DNA of 64,000 nucleotides from NCBI RefSeq assembly GCF_037975245.1, contig NC_092563.1, forward strand, positions 19,486,094 through 19,550,093. The letters are read 5' to 3'. Below, piece by piece: positions 11,166-29,118 of this stretch. The position numbers were made by a program, and so were the translations under genes. Under the pieces are notes generated by a model. The model was not told the DNA's origin, did no database searches, and saw only the letters and a program-made list of their open reading frames with translations. Every line of letters starts with the position of its first letter. Within the stretch, counting starts at the first letter, position 1. This DNA comes from Apostichopus japonicus (taxonomy: Eukaryota; Echinodermata; Holothuroidea; Aspidochirotida; Stichopodidae).

Positions 11166-14100
11166 GCATATTTTTGTCAAATTTCTTACCTTTAAACTTT
11201 TACAATCACAAGGTATCAAGTACTATAATCGCATGTTAAACTAAATGCAATGAATATTGGTCACATTGCTAGGATATAACAAGATACATCATACAATTTC
11301 ATGCAGTAAGCTGTGTGTGTATTTTCTGGAATCGATGGTGGTGCCTACACTTCTGTTACACCCCAACAGATGTTACTTTGTGCAAGAGTCTTCACTCCCT
11401 TTGAGACATGTAACAACATACATAAATTGTCAATTTCCTTAGAGATTGATTGGTGGCAAACACTAGGCATGATTGCAATGCTTTTGTTTGGAACCATGAT
11501 ATCTTCTTTAAAATTACCCTTGAGTTAGCTGCAAAGTGTGTAAATATTTCATCGACGCTCCAGTCAGAAATATGCGTACGTACTTCCATTAAAATAGGTT
11601 GAGGTTCAAGTCTCGAAACATCACACAAAAGGGAAGACGATTTAATTTGTTTTCACTCTTTTATTGTCACTTCAAGAAGAGAAAATGATTGTCTTTTCTT
11701 TGACTAAAATAGAGAGACTCTTGTAAGCAGATATCTCATTGTTCTGTATGATGGTTTGCTCACAACATCTAATGTGACATGGGTTAATAGGTGACTGTGT
11801 TAGATTTATTTTGATAACTTCCTATAAAACAGGAAAAAGAAGAAAAGTAAACAAGGATGGTCAGCATTGCTGGCTCTTTGACATTGTTTCATGACTGTTA
11901 ACATTAGGTTTTTACAAAAAATAATGATGGTTTTTGGAGGTTATTTCCCCTGTGATTATTAAAAGGAGCTCAAAAAAGGAATATATTGGAATTAAAACGT
12001 GCCATTTTGATGACTTAATAGTAATACTACAGGTCAGTGGTAAATGTGAAAACTGGCTCATTTTCTTGGCGATGAAAAATGAGACAAAATACTTTCAAAA
12101 TTTGCAATCCAGTATTTTGCCAAATGATATTTTTACTAATGGTGGCCTCATATGAACAATGAGCTTCTATAATGATAATTGCCCTTTCACTCATGACTAG
12201 GCCTTCCATTTAATTTCAAACTAAGCCGTTGATCACAAAATTGTGTTCTATTATTATTATTAAGTTCAAATGAATAAAATGCCTATTCATAAAGGGAGAT
12301 GGATTGTATTGGGATTTGGTGAGGCAGAAATTTCCATAGTATCTCTCCATCTAAAACTTTTTGCAGGTACCATAAATCATTCACAGCCTACCATTGTATA
12401 TAATCTTTCAAATTTGATGTCAAATAAGTACTGCCAAAACATTGAAATTGCATTTAGTTCGGTACAGATACATGGTAGTGTTCATGACAGATCTTAACAG
12501 TCACTTTTAAATACTGTATTTTATATTACTCTCACTGACAGTTCCGGCAAGATTCACAGATATAAAGAAATGAAAAGCATCCTCACATAATACCAAATTC
12601 TTCTACTTTTTAAGACTGAAACATTACTAAAGTTGACACATTATCATTTTGAATACTTTAATTCTGGCAAGTTCTCCTTTTCTTAATAGGAAACTCAGTG
12701 GGAGATTACAAAAATAAAATTCTGTAAACATTTTTTGGGCTAATTAGAAAAACTGGTGACCACAGGATTGCAAGCCCTGTAATTTACCAACTGAGCTATC
12801 TGGCAGTCAAGTTAGTTGGTGGCGATTCCTAAATATTGCTTTGTGAATTATTAATAAACTTCAAAACCGTCCATTTGTTCGTCACCCATGTAAGACACTG
12901 TTATGTTGCAATATAATGACAACCAAAAAGCTATTTAATTATGCATGTTTCGAAAAATGAGGTAGCACATTTTCTTCTCGTAGAAATGAAATAAAGTGGA
13001 GGGGCAGAGTCACAAATTTGGAATTTAAACTGACTGCAGAATGGTGGAAACGGGCATATAATAATGAAATGATTGGACTGAAAGAAATTACACAAATGAC
13101 CTAAATACAAGGTTAACTCATCAACTTGGTGGTTGATTTTCACAAAACATCCTTTTTTGCTCCCATTGAAAAAATTGGACCGCCGAACCTACAAGAATTA
13201 TTCAAAATAAGGCAGCAATTGATCACGCCCAGTGGCATTGTGCAAAGTGGTTGGGGAAAGGTCTCAGTCTGGGATTTTCTAAATTCAGTTAGGGGAAGAG
13301 TTAGACCACTACCCCATGAGAACACTCCCCTTTCCAACCACACACACAAATTCAAGAGTGTTTATCAGCACAAACTTGCATTTAGACCTAATTCATAGAC
13401 TAGTCTATTGTGTCACAATGCACCATTTGATATCTAAATCATTTTTTCTGGAAGACACAGATTCTCCCCCCCCCCCCACACACACATGGGAGTCGGTTTT
13501 CATAGCCCCAGGGCTACAACCCTCCATTATAAAATCCTTAATACACCTATGGTCACCCGTCCATAAAGGTTTATCCAACTACTTTTAATTACTTCAATCG
13601 AGGATAATTTTTAGTATGCCCACCTCCTACTCTCCCCCACCATCGAAATGCTGTGCTCGCTATAAATGATCACACTATGACACACCCTCATAGACTTCAT
13701 GTCAAATATTGCCAATTTTCAAATTCATAAAATAGGCACTTCGGAGTAAAGCTAGTTATTTCTCTGATCTCTTATCTTGTGAACTCTTTCTTTTGATAAA
13801 ACTTTCCCCATTGAAGCTTACAGCTTGCAAATTCAACACTGAAATCAGCTGACGGTAATTACATATTTACACAATCAGATAGGGCCAATACGGAACAGTT
13901 TAACAATTCAAATGCAAATAAGATTATTGTTCATAAAAGGCCAAAGGGTGATATATTGTCTCCCTCATCAACATAGATCACTCATTCTGCTTTGTTAAGT
14001 ATACTAAGTTACCTTACAGTAACAAAGAAATTCTGTCCAAAAACGTGATCGTTCAAGAAACTGCCGAGGTACCGTCTGTTCCTAAACTGTATCTTATAAT

Positions 14101-16779
14101 TAAACCATTCAATCAATACCAAAAGTTTACATGTCCCACAAATGATAAAATATAAATTGGAATAACTCTTTCATTGGCAAATCTTTGTAGCTCCATTAAT
14201 TTATACTTAGTATAAATTCCATCATCTTTATACACTAAGCTGCGATACTGGTGGACTGTGAGTTTAAACAGAATGTTCCCAAATGTCGTACTTTTATAAT
14301 AACTCACTAATTTTTAATTACTCACTAGACTGTGATTAAGTCTACATAGGCTGCAGCCTGACGTAAATTTTTGTCACTAAGGGCCAGCAGTGTAGAACTC
14401 AGTGGCACAGTAACTGCGCCCCTCAACCAATCAGATGTGACAATGATGCTCAATTATATTATAAAGGGAATAGTTATCATTCATAGGACGACACATCCAT
14501 GAGCTTAATATTGATAAGTCAACTTTTTGAAATATCTGTATTGAAACAGCAAAATAATACACTTACAATTTTCACCATGAGGGTCTACAGTGAGGAAGGA
14601 GCCAGTTTGTAGCAATGTAAGAGCCTTATTTATGGGCACAGAGACAAAACAGACAACAGCATCAATGTTCCTGCAATTTGTAAAATGTAATCTATTCAAT
14701 TTAACAATGCAACTCAATCATGTGTTGCCACAATCACTGTCATATAATGAAACAGACTTGCCTACCACAACGAATGCCTTGAACCTAGCTTATAGTGACT
14801 TCCTTAATATGGTACTGTATGCTAATTACCAGTGATAAGTGACCACATAGTTTCTAACCTGGAAGTACCAACTTACTGTAGTCGAAGAAAAGCATAGCAC
14901 ACTCTACATGTTTGGCAAGTTATGTGAAAATTCAAATTTCCATCTTAATTTATTTTTATTTCCTTAATTTTTTTTTTGGGGGGGTGGAGGGGTGGGGGAA
15001 GAAACCTAAGTTGCCAGATTGTAAATGTGTTAATTAAAAAAGTCCCTTAAGTCATTCTGTGTTACAGGTCTTCATTTTTTGTCCAATGTTGAGGTATATT
15101 TTGTGTGAGTCAATTTATTAGAACTTTGTATTTGATTTTTTTTTTATCAATTTTGATAAAAGAAGAAATAATACAGCATTTAATATTTTGCATAGTAATT
15201 TTTTTTTAATGTTTAAGAATTATACTTAAATCACAGACAAATTTTTATGGGTACTGTCTGCAAATTAAAGCAGCTATACAGCCCATGGCATATTATGCAT
15301 TAAACTATATAACTACATGATTTGATAATTTTCCATCATATTTTGTGATACAATTAGCAGATAACTTCATGGATAGGCTAATGCTACCTTACAAATGAAT
15401 ACTCCTTTTTCTAATAAACTCATCAATGTCACTTTTATTACACAGTATTAATTGAGACATAATAACATACAGGACTCTCTCATCACAGAAACACCCAACC
15501 CTGTCACCCAAGAAGCATGATTTATACGTATCAAAATGGCACACTTTACTCTAATGTTCTCGCATACCAGTACCTTTATTCATTTCTATCTAGGGACAGT
15601 AACTCTCAGGCTGAGCTGAGAGAGGCGACCATACTGTCCTGCATTAAATCATGTACTGCTGACAGAACATTAGTTTACATGATGGTTTTGCAATTAAAAA
15701 AGAAAAAAGCAGGCAGTCTCATTGGCAATGAAATCTTTTCTCTACAATTCAAGTATACCGAAGCATAAACATGGATTGTTTGTTTGTGTCTTGTACACAG
15801 ACGTATGACAACAAATCTGTTATTGCTCAAAACAGATGTCGGAACTTAACTAACTCTACCAGCAAAAGTACTTAGACCTGGCCTATTTTGCATATGAATC
15901 AGACAGAGGTTGTGGTCCTTCACTGGTGACGACTAAATTACCGGTTAACAGTAACATGTTGGGCATGTAGAGCTACTTCATTGCTTACAGTACATACAAA
16001 ACATTGCAATTTAGCAGTTTCAGTGAAATCTTTTAGAGAGTTGAACTTAGTTAATGTGTTAGTTACAATTGCAACCATTTGTTACAACAGATGTCTCATT
16101 CCAACAACTTGTAGCCTTTGGTTAAAATATATATATATAGTGTGTATATATATAGTGTGTGTCCTGATACCAGTGATAACTGACTTGGGAGTGAAATAAA
16201 TCTCAAAATATGAAAACTAGCAACTACCCACATGTGATGATACATCACTCTATCTTGGCTTCAAAGAACATGTACTGTATAATACCTGCAAAAACTCCTT
16301 CCTTTACTGCAATAGTTCAGAAAAATAAAATCTAAGCATTTATCATGACTCTTTTTAGTGAATAAATATTCATTACTTTCTTAATAACAAGAAAATATTC
16401 TGTAGGTATTTCTTTATAAGAGAATCCAATGTATACTATGTCTTAAGGGTAATGTACAGAAGCCACTCAAATGAAAACAAAACCCCAAACCCCCGGAATA
16501 TTACATAAATTTGCCTGTGTCGCTAAATAAGGCTTTCACCAGGTACCCTAATACCAACAAGTTCTCCTTGTGTTCTATAGACTATTACATGCAGGTGCTA
16601 TGATTTGAAAGCTGGTTGTCATGTTATCAAACTGTCTTCATGTAGTTCCACAACTATTGCCAGTCTTACCTAAGACATTCCCACCCTTCCAACCCCTGTC
16701 CCCACCCCCCCACCCCCAACAGAGTACTTTTCACCTCTCTTCTACCGTGGCCTCTTTCGGTGTCTAGTTGCATGATGTA
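11166..16779. other. Gene-poor region between GAS8 and GCSH
   Basis: I see no conserved exon here. Open frames are all under 100 codons and show no recognisable domain. Contents are AT-rich sequence, a SINE head (12748-12810), poly-C/CA runs (13463-13488) and a G-rich run at 14978-14998. There is a small TA/TG repeat at 16128-16160, and TTTATT hexamers at 15434-15439 and 15575-15580 that could serve as minus-strand poly(A) signals for GCSH. The right part is probably the GCSH 3' UTR. Confidence 0.5.
12748..12810 (-). repeat. tRNA-derived SINE head
   Basis: The minus strand reads CCAGATAGCTCAGTTGGTAA, a good pol III A box. An anticodon-arm-like stretch (CAGGGCTTGCAATCCTG) and GGTCACCAGTT follow at the position of the B box, but it departs from the GGTTCRANTCC consensus. 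It is homologous to 801-868. With a degraded B box and no 3' acceptor half, it is a SINE relic, not a functional tRNA. Confidence 0.5.
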
Positions 16780-19700
16780 TCATTCAAGCCCATGAAGGTA
16801 GTCCTTATATTCTTTCTCTGTCAACAAAGTATCTAAGGAAGACACATCAGCCAGTTCCATTTTGAAAAGCCAACCTAGAAAAGAACCAAAACAAAAACAG
16901 AATGCAAAAAGGCATTGTGGTTTCGATGATGTAACATGAGCAGTTTTCTTCACGAATTTGACGGAATGTATAGTGAGGGTGTACAACAGACCTGATCTTA
17001 GAAATAAAGTGAAAAGCAGTGTCATGTGACAAACAATAAATACACAAGGCCACAGTCTGTCCTGAAATGACCGTTGACAACAACAACAGGCTTCTTGTAC
17101 TAAGTGTGATAAATCAACATACTAAACATGACATTCTTTGTTGAAATATTTGTGTAAAACATGCTTTTCAAAAATTGACCCCTGAGGAACTCAAAGGAAC
17201 ATTTGAGTTGACCTCCGCCCACAACATTTGGCTTCTTGTACTCAATGTACATCTTTCTTTCTTCTTTTTGTTGTTGGAAAGTTAGATCTTTTGGTAACTT
17301 TAAGCTACATTTGATGTCAGTTTGTATCACTTGAGTCATTCTGACCAGATGATGTAGTATTCTTACATGTACAGTATAGTTGGATACCCTCAGCCAGTTT
17401 GGAAAATGTTTCAATACTAAATACCACTCTTAACTGTCCTCTCACATAATGCTTCAAAGCACTACAGTAGTACTGAGAGTCCGAAACCTTAACACAATTG
17501 AAACCAGACATGTTCACTCTGCTCAAACTGTCAGTATGTGTGCTGTGAATTGTGAAACAAACGTAAAAAATATACTACTATACAAAAGACAATTGTCCCA
17601 GCTGGGTGCTGGCCCTCATTCTAGCTACTGTAAGACATCTACTTCTTGGTGCCAATATTTGTTTGCTCCCTGTCCCCTCCCCCTCTCCCCTCCCCCACCC
17701 CCCCCCCACTGCAGACACACCTACAGCACTATAACACCTTCCCCTCCTGTCTTTGCACTGTTTTCATGTCTATTACTTGTAAATTTTCCTTTTGTCTTTT
17801 CTTCAAAATTTATCTAGGTGAATTGAATACAGTTCAATAGTACTGTAGATATTAAAGTTCCAGTGAGAACCATCTGGGATAATTTGTGATTTTCATGACC
17901 CATTCCCCCTCCCTCCCCCTCAAATTGTGATAACACCACAGGAAAGCATGAACTTGAATGTCTAACTTTGGTTAAGTACTCAAATAAAAAATATATTACG
18001 TCAACAATTAGCTTTGAATACACCAAGAAAACTAACAAACTGCTCTTACCATCCTCCAATGGGCTAGTGTTGACTACTTCTGGTGTAGACTCTAGCTCTG
18101 TGTTAACCTCGGTCACAGTTCCACTCGCAGGACAGTATACGTCTGACACTGCCTTGACACTCTCTATGGCTCCGATCGAATCTTTGAATAAAAAAAAGAG
18201 GCAAATTACAAGGAAAAAAGTGTAATAATAGTATGACTGTGTCAATAAAGGAGAATGACACAACAAAAGTAGGATTTATCACCAAAAAAAGGACAGAGGA
18301 GGATTTTTTATTTTCATGGTAAATGAAGAGTTTGGACTACAAGAATCAAATTTCTCAAATATTAAAGGGTATTGCATTGAGTAACAATATGCATGTTCAT
18401 ATTATAGATAGAGTTTGTTCACAGGCAAAAGTGCAGCTCTCCACCGTTGGTAGACAAATTTCTGCAATTTATTACTGTACTTCTAGAGTACTAATGGCTG
18501 TGAAATTTCACTTCAAACTATGAGAATAGACAAAAAGAGGTCATACATGACTTTTTTTTTTAACACACCCTTACCAACTTGTTTGTATGTTTGTCCAATG
18601 ACATTACAATAAATCTAAAGAACATACCTTTTTCAACTACTTGACTACCAACCTCTGGAAGTTCTACAAACACAATATCTCCAAGTGAGTCCTGTACAAA
18701 TGAAAAAAGAATGTGTAATTGTAAGTTGGCCTGACGTTTCGATCCTAGCAGGATCTTCTTCAGAGGCTAAACGACAAGTAACAGAAACAGAAGGGACAAA
18801 AACACGCACAGAATACAGACAGGTTAATGAGCACTGTGAACACAATGAGATACATGTAAGGGGATTAGTAGACAAGGGATGGAGAGAAGAAAGCAACAGG
18901 GAAACAGGAGAGGTAGGAGACATGAAAAAAGAACAGAGCCATCCCCAAAAAAAGGCAGTCAAGAAATGATCATGAAAAAAATTGATAGTTAAAGAAACTT
19001 AAACAATAAATTGCCAAATACCAAATATGCTTCGTTATTCCTTGCCCTGTTTTATCTGCAGAAGATTGATTAAAACCATGATTTTCATGCTTTGACTATT
19101 ATTGATTGCAACACTAAGTAAGGTTCCTGCGCTCAAGTGATCATGTGTACCCACTACACTGGCACATCTACTATCACCTACTGTAATGTTTGAGTTGTTG
19201 TGCTTTTTACAATGTTAAGAAAGTGCTTGGCAAACTCTGCACACTAAAACCAAAGTCTTGCCCTCATAAATTGTTATTGTCATAAACCAACTTGGCCAAT
19301 ACTACCCCTGAATAGGAAGAGCATATACTGCACATACAAATGATTTGTTGAGATATGAATTGTACTGTACTGTACTGAAGTATGTTTAGATTTTCATAGT
19401 TTGAATGCCACAGACTTGAAAGGACATTTATTACCAAAGTGTCTCTTTTGTTTTAACCAAAAACAAAAACAATTTGGTTTCAGAAGTCAATACACATGCA
19501 TGTACAGGTATATGCTGTGTAGGAAATATGATCTTCTGTCTGTGCTGTCCTGCTTAAAGATAAATTTACAAACTTGCTATCCCACTTGTGCACAGCCCAT
19601 TCACAGACACACACACAGACATGTATACTGTACCAACTTCACAGAACATATAGGTTACTTGCCTGCCTACTGGAAATAACACAAGAAAAAACAATAGAAT

Positions 19701-22086
19701 ACCGGGTTGTAGTCAGGAGTGCCGTGTGGGAGGGGAATGATGGATGCTCAGATGGGGGAGGGCCCGGAGGGGGCACAGTAGTATGCACTGCCCCCTCCCC
19801 ATGTTATGCCTAGATATGGGCTAGCCATGATAACAAGCTCAATGTAGGAGAGCTACAGTACAGTTGAGGTAAAAGCAGTGACCCTTAATCTGATATTATG
19901 CAAATAATTTAGTCCTTGTTATTGAGCTCTGACAGTCTATAAAAAATATCAAAATGGTACAGTATGCTCAAATGTCACTGTATGAACAAGCAATTGCACA
20001 TTGGTAGACTTAGAGTCCTAATAGTAACAATGGGAACTTTGAATTGCAGTATTCTGGTGATGCAAATTACAAGCTGAACACATGCAATTGACTATTAAAA
20101 TATGTCAAGGGAATTTTGGTTTAGGTGAAATCCTTATCTTAAACACTAATTTGGTCTAATACAGTACCTGGGCATAGTCTGTGATACCAACAGTGACATG
20201 TGGTGTGCTTCCTTCTTGTCGTACCCATTCATGTTCCTCGGTGAATCTCATTTCTGCAAAAAAATTGCAAGTTAAACAATTTTTTGAAAACCAGCACTCT
20301 CCAGTTTCTAGCATCTTGTTTGTGTAATAAATACATACGTGTATGCTAACATTCCTTTATGATGAAATTTTTACTGTACTTTTAAAAAAGGATTCATTCA
20401 TGGGAAAGTATTACATGTACACAGTAATGTTATAAACTGTGCTAATTGTACTGAACATTACACCTGAAATGTGATCAACTTTGACTAGAGCTCTCATAAT
20501 TTATACACAGGATGGAAGTCCCAAAGTCTCTGTCTATGGTAGGTAAATATAATATGTGTCTCTTGATGGCAAAAGATGCTGATCTTGAGGAGACATTGAG
20601 TCTCTAGAAAATGCCACGGTCCACAAATATGTACAGTAAATGGCAGTATACACAAAATATGGGAACTGGGGAGACAATTTTTCTAGACATTATTAAATCT
20701 CCAGTGTGCAGAGGGAGGGTGATTTATTAACTGCTTATTCCAAGCAACTGTACAGTACATAGTAGCACTCATGCATATTGAGCATTGATTCTGAGGGATG
20801 GGGTTAGACTGCTTGATCATGGCGATAGAGTCCTCATGGAAGATTCTAGGCTTTAAAAACATGCATCAGTTTGGGTACTAAACAGCATACAGTATTTTGG
20901 GCAACTATCAGTTGTTTCACTTTTGTTATTTAAAAAGTAAGTAATATTCACTAATAATGTTGATAATTATGATAATTAATATAGATATTGGTAAGTATGA
21001 TATTTCCCATGAATGACACCATTTGCCTACCATTTCATTACAATAATGTTACTGCCGTAGTTAAAAATGTGTTCACTGTGTGATTCCTGGCCAAACATTT
21101 TAGATTCTGGTGTCAAAATAGCAATATTACTGTACAGTAGCTATTTTAATCGAAGAAACATCATCTAAAAATGAAAATTTCATGTCAGTAACCTAATCTT
21201 GTCATAAATTTGTTTACATTTCATAAATCCTTTCTGAAGTCCCCACAAAATGAGCCATGCATGTAACTCAAAATTGCAGCTCAGCATATCTCCCAAAGGG
21301 ATACTGTATGTGTACCATAAAGTGCATGCATGGGGGCTAATGTAATTAAATTACAAAACAATTTAAATTTTAGACTTGAAATGGTGCATCTGGGGCATGT
21401 TCCCAAAAAGTAGGTCTGCACACAAGTTTGTGCCCATAACTAACGTAAGTTTATGTCAGGGATGGAATAGGGTGGGGGGGCGGGATCCGAACCCCTGGAT
21501 CCAGCCCTGATGCCATTATTACTTATCCCTGACAGTGGGTTAAATAAGCTTTACATCAGGCAAATTAACCATTTATGTGAGCTTCGGTACAATGCTTACT
21601 GGACCAACCATTGGGTAAATAAGCATGAGCACCTTCCTTATCAAACCGAAAATCTGTGTGAATAGCTCCAGCCGAAGATAATACAATTTGTATGAGATGT
21701 TTACCCCAGTAAGAATGTAAGTTGTATCTCATACGGTCGAGTAAACTAGTAAACTAGCATGTGGTCGGATTTCCTGAATAAAGTATGATCACGTTTTCTT
21801 CTCTCTGTTGAATGACTCATTCCCTAGGTTTCCCGGTTCCAGGTCATGAAGACTCAATGCGTAAATGCTTAACAAAGTTCGAATCCACTTAGCCTGGTTA
21901 AACTAGTTGTTCAATGATAAACTCACCCGAAAGTAACTTGTTCATTTGTGAAGTGAAGCTTCTGCAAGCGTTTTGGTACTGGTAGTTGCATGGCTTGGTG
22001 AAAGCTGTAACCTTCTGCTGGCTGATTAGCGAGAAGGTCTTTATGAAGGGTTGCAGTCTACAGACACCTCGAATAGCTCCAGCCAT
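16780..22086 (-). CDS. GCSH: GCSH, glycine cleavage system H protein, mitochondrial
   Basis: Lipoyl carrier of the mitochondrial glycine cleavage complex: its lipoyl arm shuttles the aminomethyl group from P protein to T protein and is reoxidised by L protein. Exons in transcript order are 22086-21927, 20253-20168, 18691-18628, 18181-18050 and 16874-16780, all GT/AG and in phase, giving 178 residues (human 173). Residues 1 to about 50 are rich in R, K, Q and S with almost no acidic residues, as in a mitochondrial presequence. The mature domain begins near [10 protein letters not shown], followed by VGITDYAQ, then [13 protein letters not shown]. The lipoylation site is in [13 protein letters not shown] with K113 as the acceptor lysine. 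The protein ends with GWLFKMEL and [10 protein letters not shown]. The start is the only ATG giving the full presequence. It is transcribed divergently from CNEP1R1. Confidence 0.97.
18728..18768 (-). repeat. Dispersed AAGAAGATCCTGCTAGGATC motif, copy 1
   Basis: The minus strand has GAAGAAGATCCTGCTAGGAT followed by CGAAACGTCAGGCC. The core GATCCTGCTAGGATC is an imperfect palindrome. Two further copies occur at 44367-44408 and 53052-53093. Motifs of the form GAAGAAG...GAAACGT recur in animal retroelements, notably Penelope-like ones, but no reverse transcriptase is visible here, so the family is uncertain. It lies in GCSH intron 2. Confidence 0.6.
21454..21536. repeat. Short inverted repeat with hAT-like end sequence
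   Basis: GTCAGGGAT on the left is matched by ATCCCTGAC on the right, enclosing about 60 bp that includes GGATCC...CCCCTGGATCC. The size and GC content differ from the surrounding AT-rich intron of GCSH, suggesting a relic of a miniature DNA element. The match is short, so the call is tentative. Confidence 0.35.
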
Positions 22087-22524
22087 TTTTGTTGAGTGAC
22101 GATGGGATATAAACGGAGTTTGAGTGTTTCTGGTTCTCTGTCCGTGATTTGTAATCTCAGTCTCACTAACGTAAGCTAGCTACTGTATGCCCTACCCTAC
22201 GTTGCGTTGATTTCAATCACACAATGTCAATTGCATGCTAGAACCATTGTCACATGTTCATATTTTACAAAAAATGCCTGTCGGAAGCTAGCAACCATAA
22301 ACAGCGGACGGAAAGAAAATAATCCTATAATACGTCAATAGTTTAATACATCAGCACAACTTGAAATAGCCCGCTAGCTTCCGACCGGTTACAACAAAAC
22401 GCTGAGGTTTAGGCCACAATTCAATTGACATTATCGGCCAAACCTCCGTGACTATCCTCGAATATCGCGGAAGTGATACCGACTCTGAACGGATCGACCA
22501 GAAAGGAGGGGAAACACTTCCAAA
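22087..22524. promoter_or_regulatory. Shared divergent promoter interval of GCSH and CNEP1R1
   Basis: The start codons of GCSH (minus, 22086) and CNEP1R1 (plus, 22525) are only 438 bp apart. The interval has more CpG dinucleotides than the flanking introns (for example near 22300, 22380, 22440-22500) and no coding frame. Both 5' UTRs and core promoters must therefore lie here or in an upstream non-coding exon. No convincing TATA box was identified for either gene. The bidirectional role is inferred from geometry. Confidence 0.6.
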
Positions 22525-27155
<4,631 letters not shown>

Positions 27156-27317
27156 TACCAACTTCTTCTCATACAACTGTACAAAAAGAGTCCTTTCTTG
27201 AAATCAAAAGGAAGATGGTTTCTTCCATATTGTCTGACAGTTTTGACAAATTTAATTTATAACTAGTTCATGGTCAAGATGTAACTGGATTTGATGAATG
27301 ACAGTTTCTTTTTCGCT

Positions 27318-27323
27318 AATAAA
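27318..27323 (+). terminator. Polyadenylation signal AATAAA of CNEP1R1
   Basis: Canonical hexamer 163 bases after the CNEP1R1 stop codon (27153-27155), followed by a T/G-rich stretch (GTTTGATGACTTTTG). It is the first AATAAA after the stop. Confidence 0.65.
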
Positions 27324-28553
27324 GTTTGATGACTTTTGAAGTGAGAATCACAACTGCGTGGTGCATCATCTAAATGGTTCCATTTACCTGAGATGGGGAC
27401 AAAAACTGAAACATATTTGCAAGTGGCTGCGTGTATACATCACTAAAACCATTCAACCGAGTACATTTTTCTACCAGATTCGCGGGCTGTCTTTTGGTTT
27501 GTGTCATCCACTAATGTGACTGGGCTTTGCTCAACACAATTTCTACAAAGGTTTTCTCATTTACCATGGCAAAGTATTCAGTAGTGTACAGTAGTAACTA
27601 GAACAAGTTCGCTGCAGGAATATGACAATATTTAACAACTTTTGCCATTATTCTTGTCTGCAATTTATGCTAGGCCAGTTTACTTACATCTGTTATGAAT
27701 GTGTACTAGATGTAAGCTAAGGATGCCAACAAATGTAAAATTAACTTTCAAAACAAATGTACAGATTTTCTCAAGTGTTGATTCAAGGGCAAGGTTTTTG
27801 AAGTCAGATTTAATTGTGTCTGTATGTTTGTCCACACATGTACTATCTTCTTATGAAAGAACTTCATTACATTGTGCTTCATTATATGTAGATTTAACAA
27901 TAAAAAACTATGCAGTGATTATTAGTGAAACATTTCCAGAATAGAGATCAACTATGAATCAAAGTCAAATAAAGAAAGGGGAGGGGGAGAGGACAGGGAA
28001 GGGGATGTTTTGAGGGAGGGATGATCTCGTGAGGGAGGGATGATCTTGTGAGGGAGGGGTGATGTTGTGAGAGAGAGGGGTGATCTTGTGAGGGAGGGGT
28101 GATATTGTGAGGCAGGGGTGATGTTGTGAGGGAGGGGTGATGTTGTGAGGGAGGGGTGATGTTGTGAGGGAGGGGTGATGTTGTGAGGGAGGGGTGATGT
28201 GAGTGAGGGATGATCTTGTGAGGGAAGGGTGATGTTGTGAGAGAGGGGTGATGATGTGAGGGAAGGGTGATGTTGTGAGGGAGGGATGATGTTATGAGGG
28301 AAGGAAATTTGCAATAGTCTTAAATATCTAGTAGGTGGATGTTTATTATTTTTTTCTTAATACAAGTTCATGTAACTAAATATGATGTTAGTTGAAAGAA
28401 ATATTGTAATATAATGTTCCATAACATTTGATGACATTCACATCTGTCAGTGTTTTTGATATTATTTCTTGTCTCTATATCATGTGATTGAACTCTAAGC
28501 ATAGTAAGTTCTGTTGTGTGAATCTGCTTAATTTTACTACCCATTGTGCAACC
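27324..28553. other. Intergenic sequence downstream of CNEP1R1
   Basis: No exon recognised. It holds AT-rich sequence and the 19-bp minisatellite at 28005-28300. Short open frames at 27699-27944 and 27952-28314 have no recognisable domain; the second is a product of the minisatellite. Confidence 0.5.
28005..28300. repeat. 19-bp minisatellite GTGAGGGAGGGGTGATGTT
   Basis: About 15 units of 17-19 bp with small substitutions (GATGTT/GATCTT, AGGGAGGG/AGGCAGGG/AGAGAGGG). It is strongly purine-rich on the plus strand. Confidence 0.95.
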
Positions 28554-28561
28554 AAAGTGCA

Positions 28562-29118
28562 GACCTGTCAACCTGTTTGACCCCAAAATAGGGAGGATAA
28601 CATTTCTCAGGGCCCAAAAATAGGGAGAACAAGGGGAAAATAGGGAGAACAAGGGGAAAATAGGGAGGTTGGTAATTTTCAGCTGAAAAGATATAAATAC
28701 TCCTAAATAAGTGTAGTCTACTTATGCAATACAGTGAGAGAATCATCCAATCAGTGTTTCTTTTTGTAGTTTACAGCAGCTTGCTTCGCTTTCTACAGGG
28801 TTTCTTTAGTAGGCTCCATTTGAAACAGGGAACTCTGGGTACTGTGACTTCATGGCTAATATGTTGGATAAAGTCCCATCAAGCTTGAGACTTGACCGAC
28901 TGTCAGTCTTGTTCTTGCGAACTACACTGAATAGCCTTTCCTGTTCAGCGTTACTGTGGAAAATTACTAAGCATAGGACTAATTGTTGGCTATTTTCAGA
29001 ATTGTCGCAAGTGATGAAACATTAAAAACCGGGAGAATAGAATATGAAACCGGGAGGCCAGGAGATTCGGGTAAAAGCCGGGAGTCTCCCGGTAAAACCG
29101 GGAGAGTTGACGGGTCTG
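28562..29118. mobile_element. hAT-like miniature element with 8-bp target duplication AAAGTGCA
   Basis: The left end CAGACCTGTCAAC (28560-28572) and right end GTTGACGGGTCTG (29106-29118) form an inverted pair with one mismatch. AAAGTGCA occurs directly at both borders (28554-28561 and 29119-29126; the last two bases of the left copy overlap the inverted repeat). The interior has a doubled AATAGGGAGAACAAGGGG unit at 28618-28660 and a CCGGGAG-rich right side. There is no transposase frame. Confidence 0.75.

Noticed and set aside
13126-13398. Overlapping open frames on both strands of 70-90 codons
   Set aside because: No domain, no splice-site support and no conserved motif; they look like chance frames.
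17814-18266. 150-codon minus-strand open frame
   Set aside because: It is GCSH exon 4 (18181-18050) read through into both flanking introns, not a separate gene.
18685-18969. 94-codon plus-strand open frame rich in E, K and R
   Set aside because: It starts antisense within GCSH exon 3, contains the dispersed 40-bp motif, and has no recognisable domain; likely repeat sequence.
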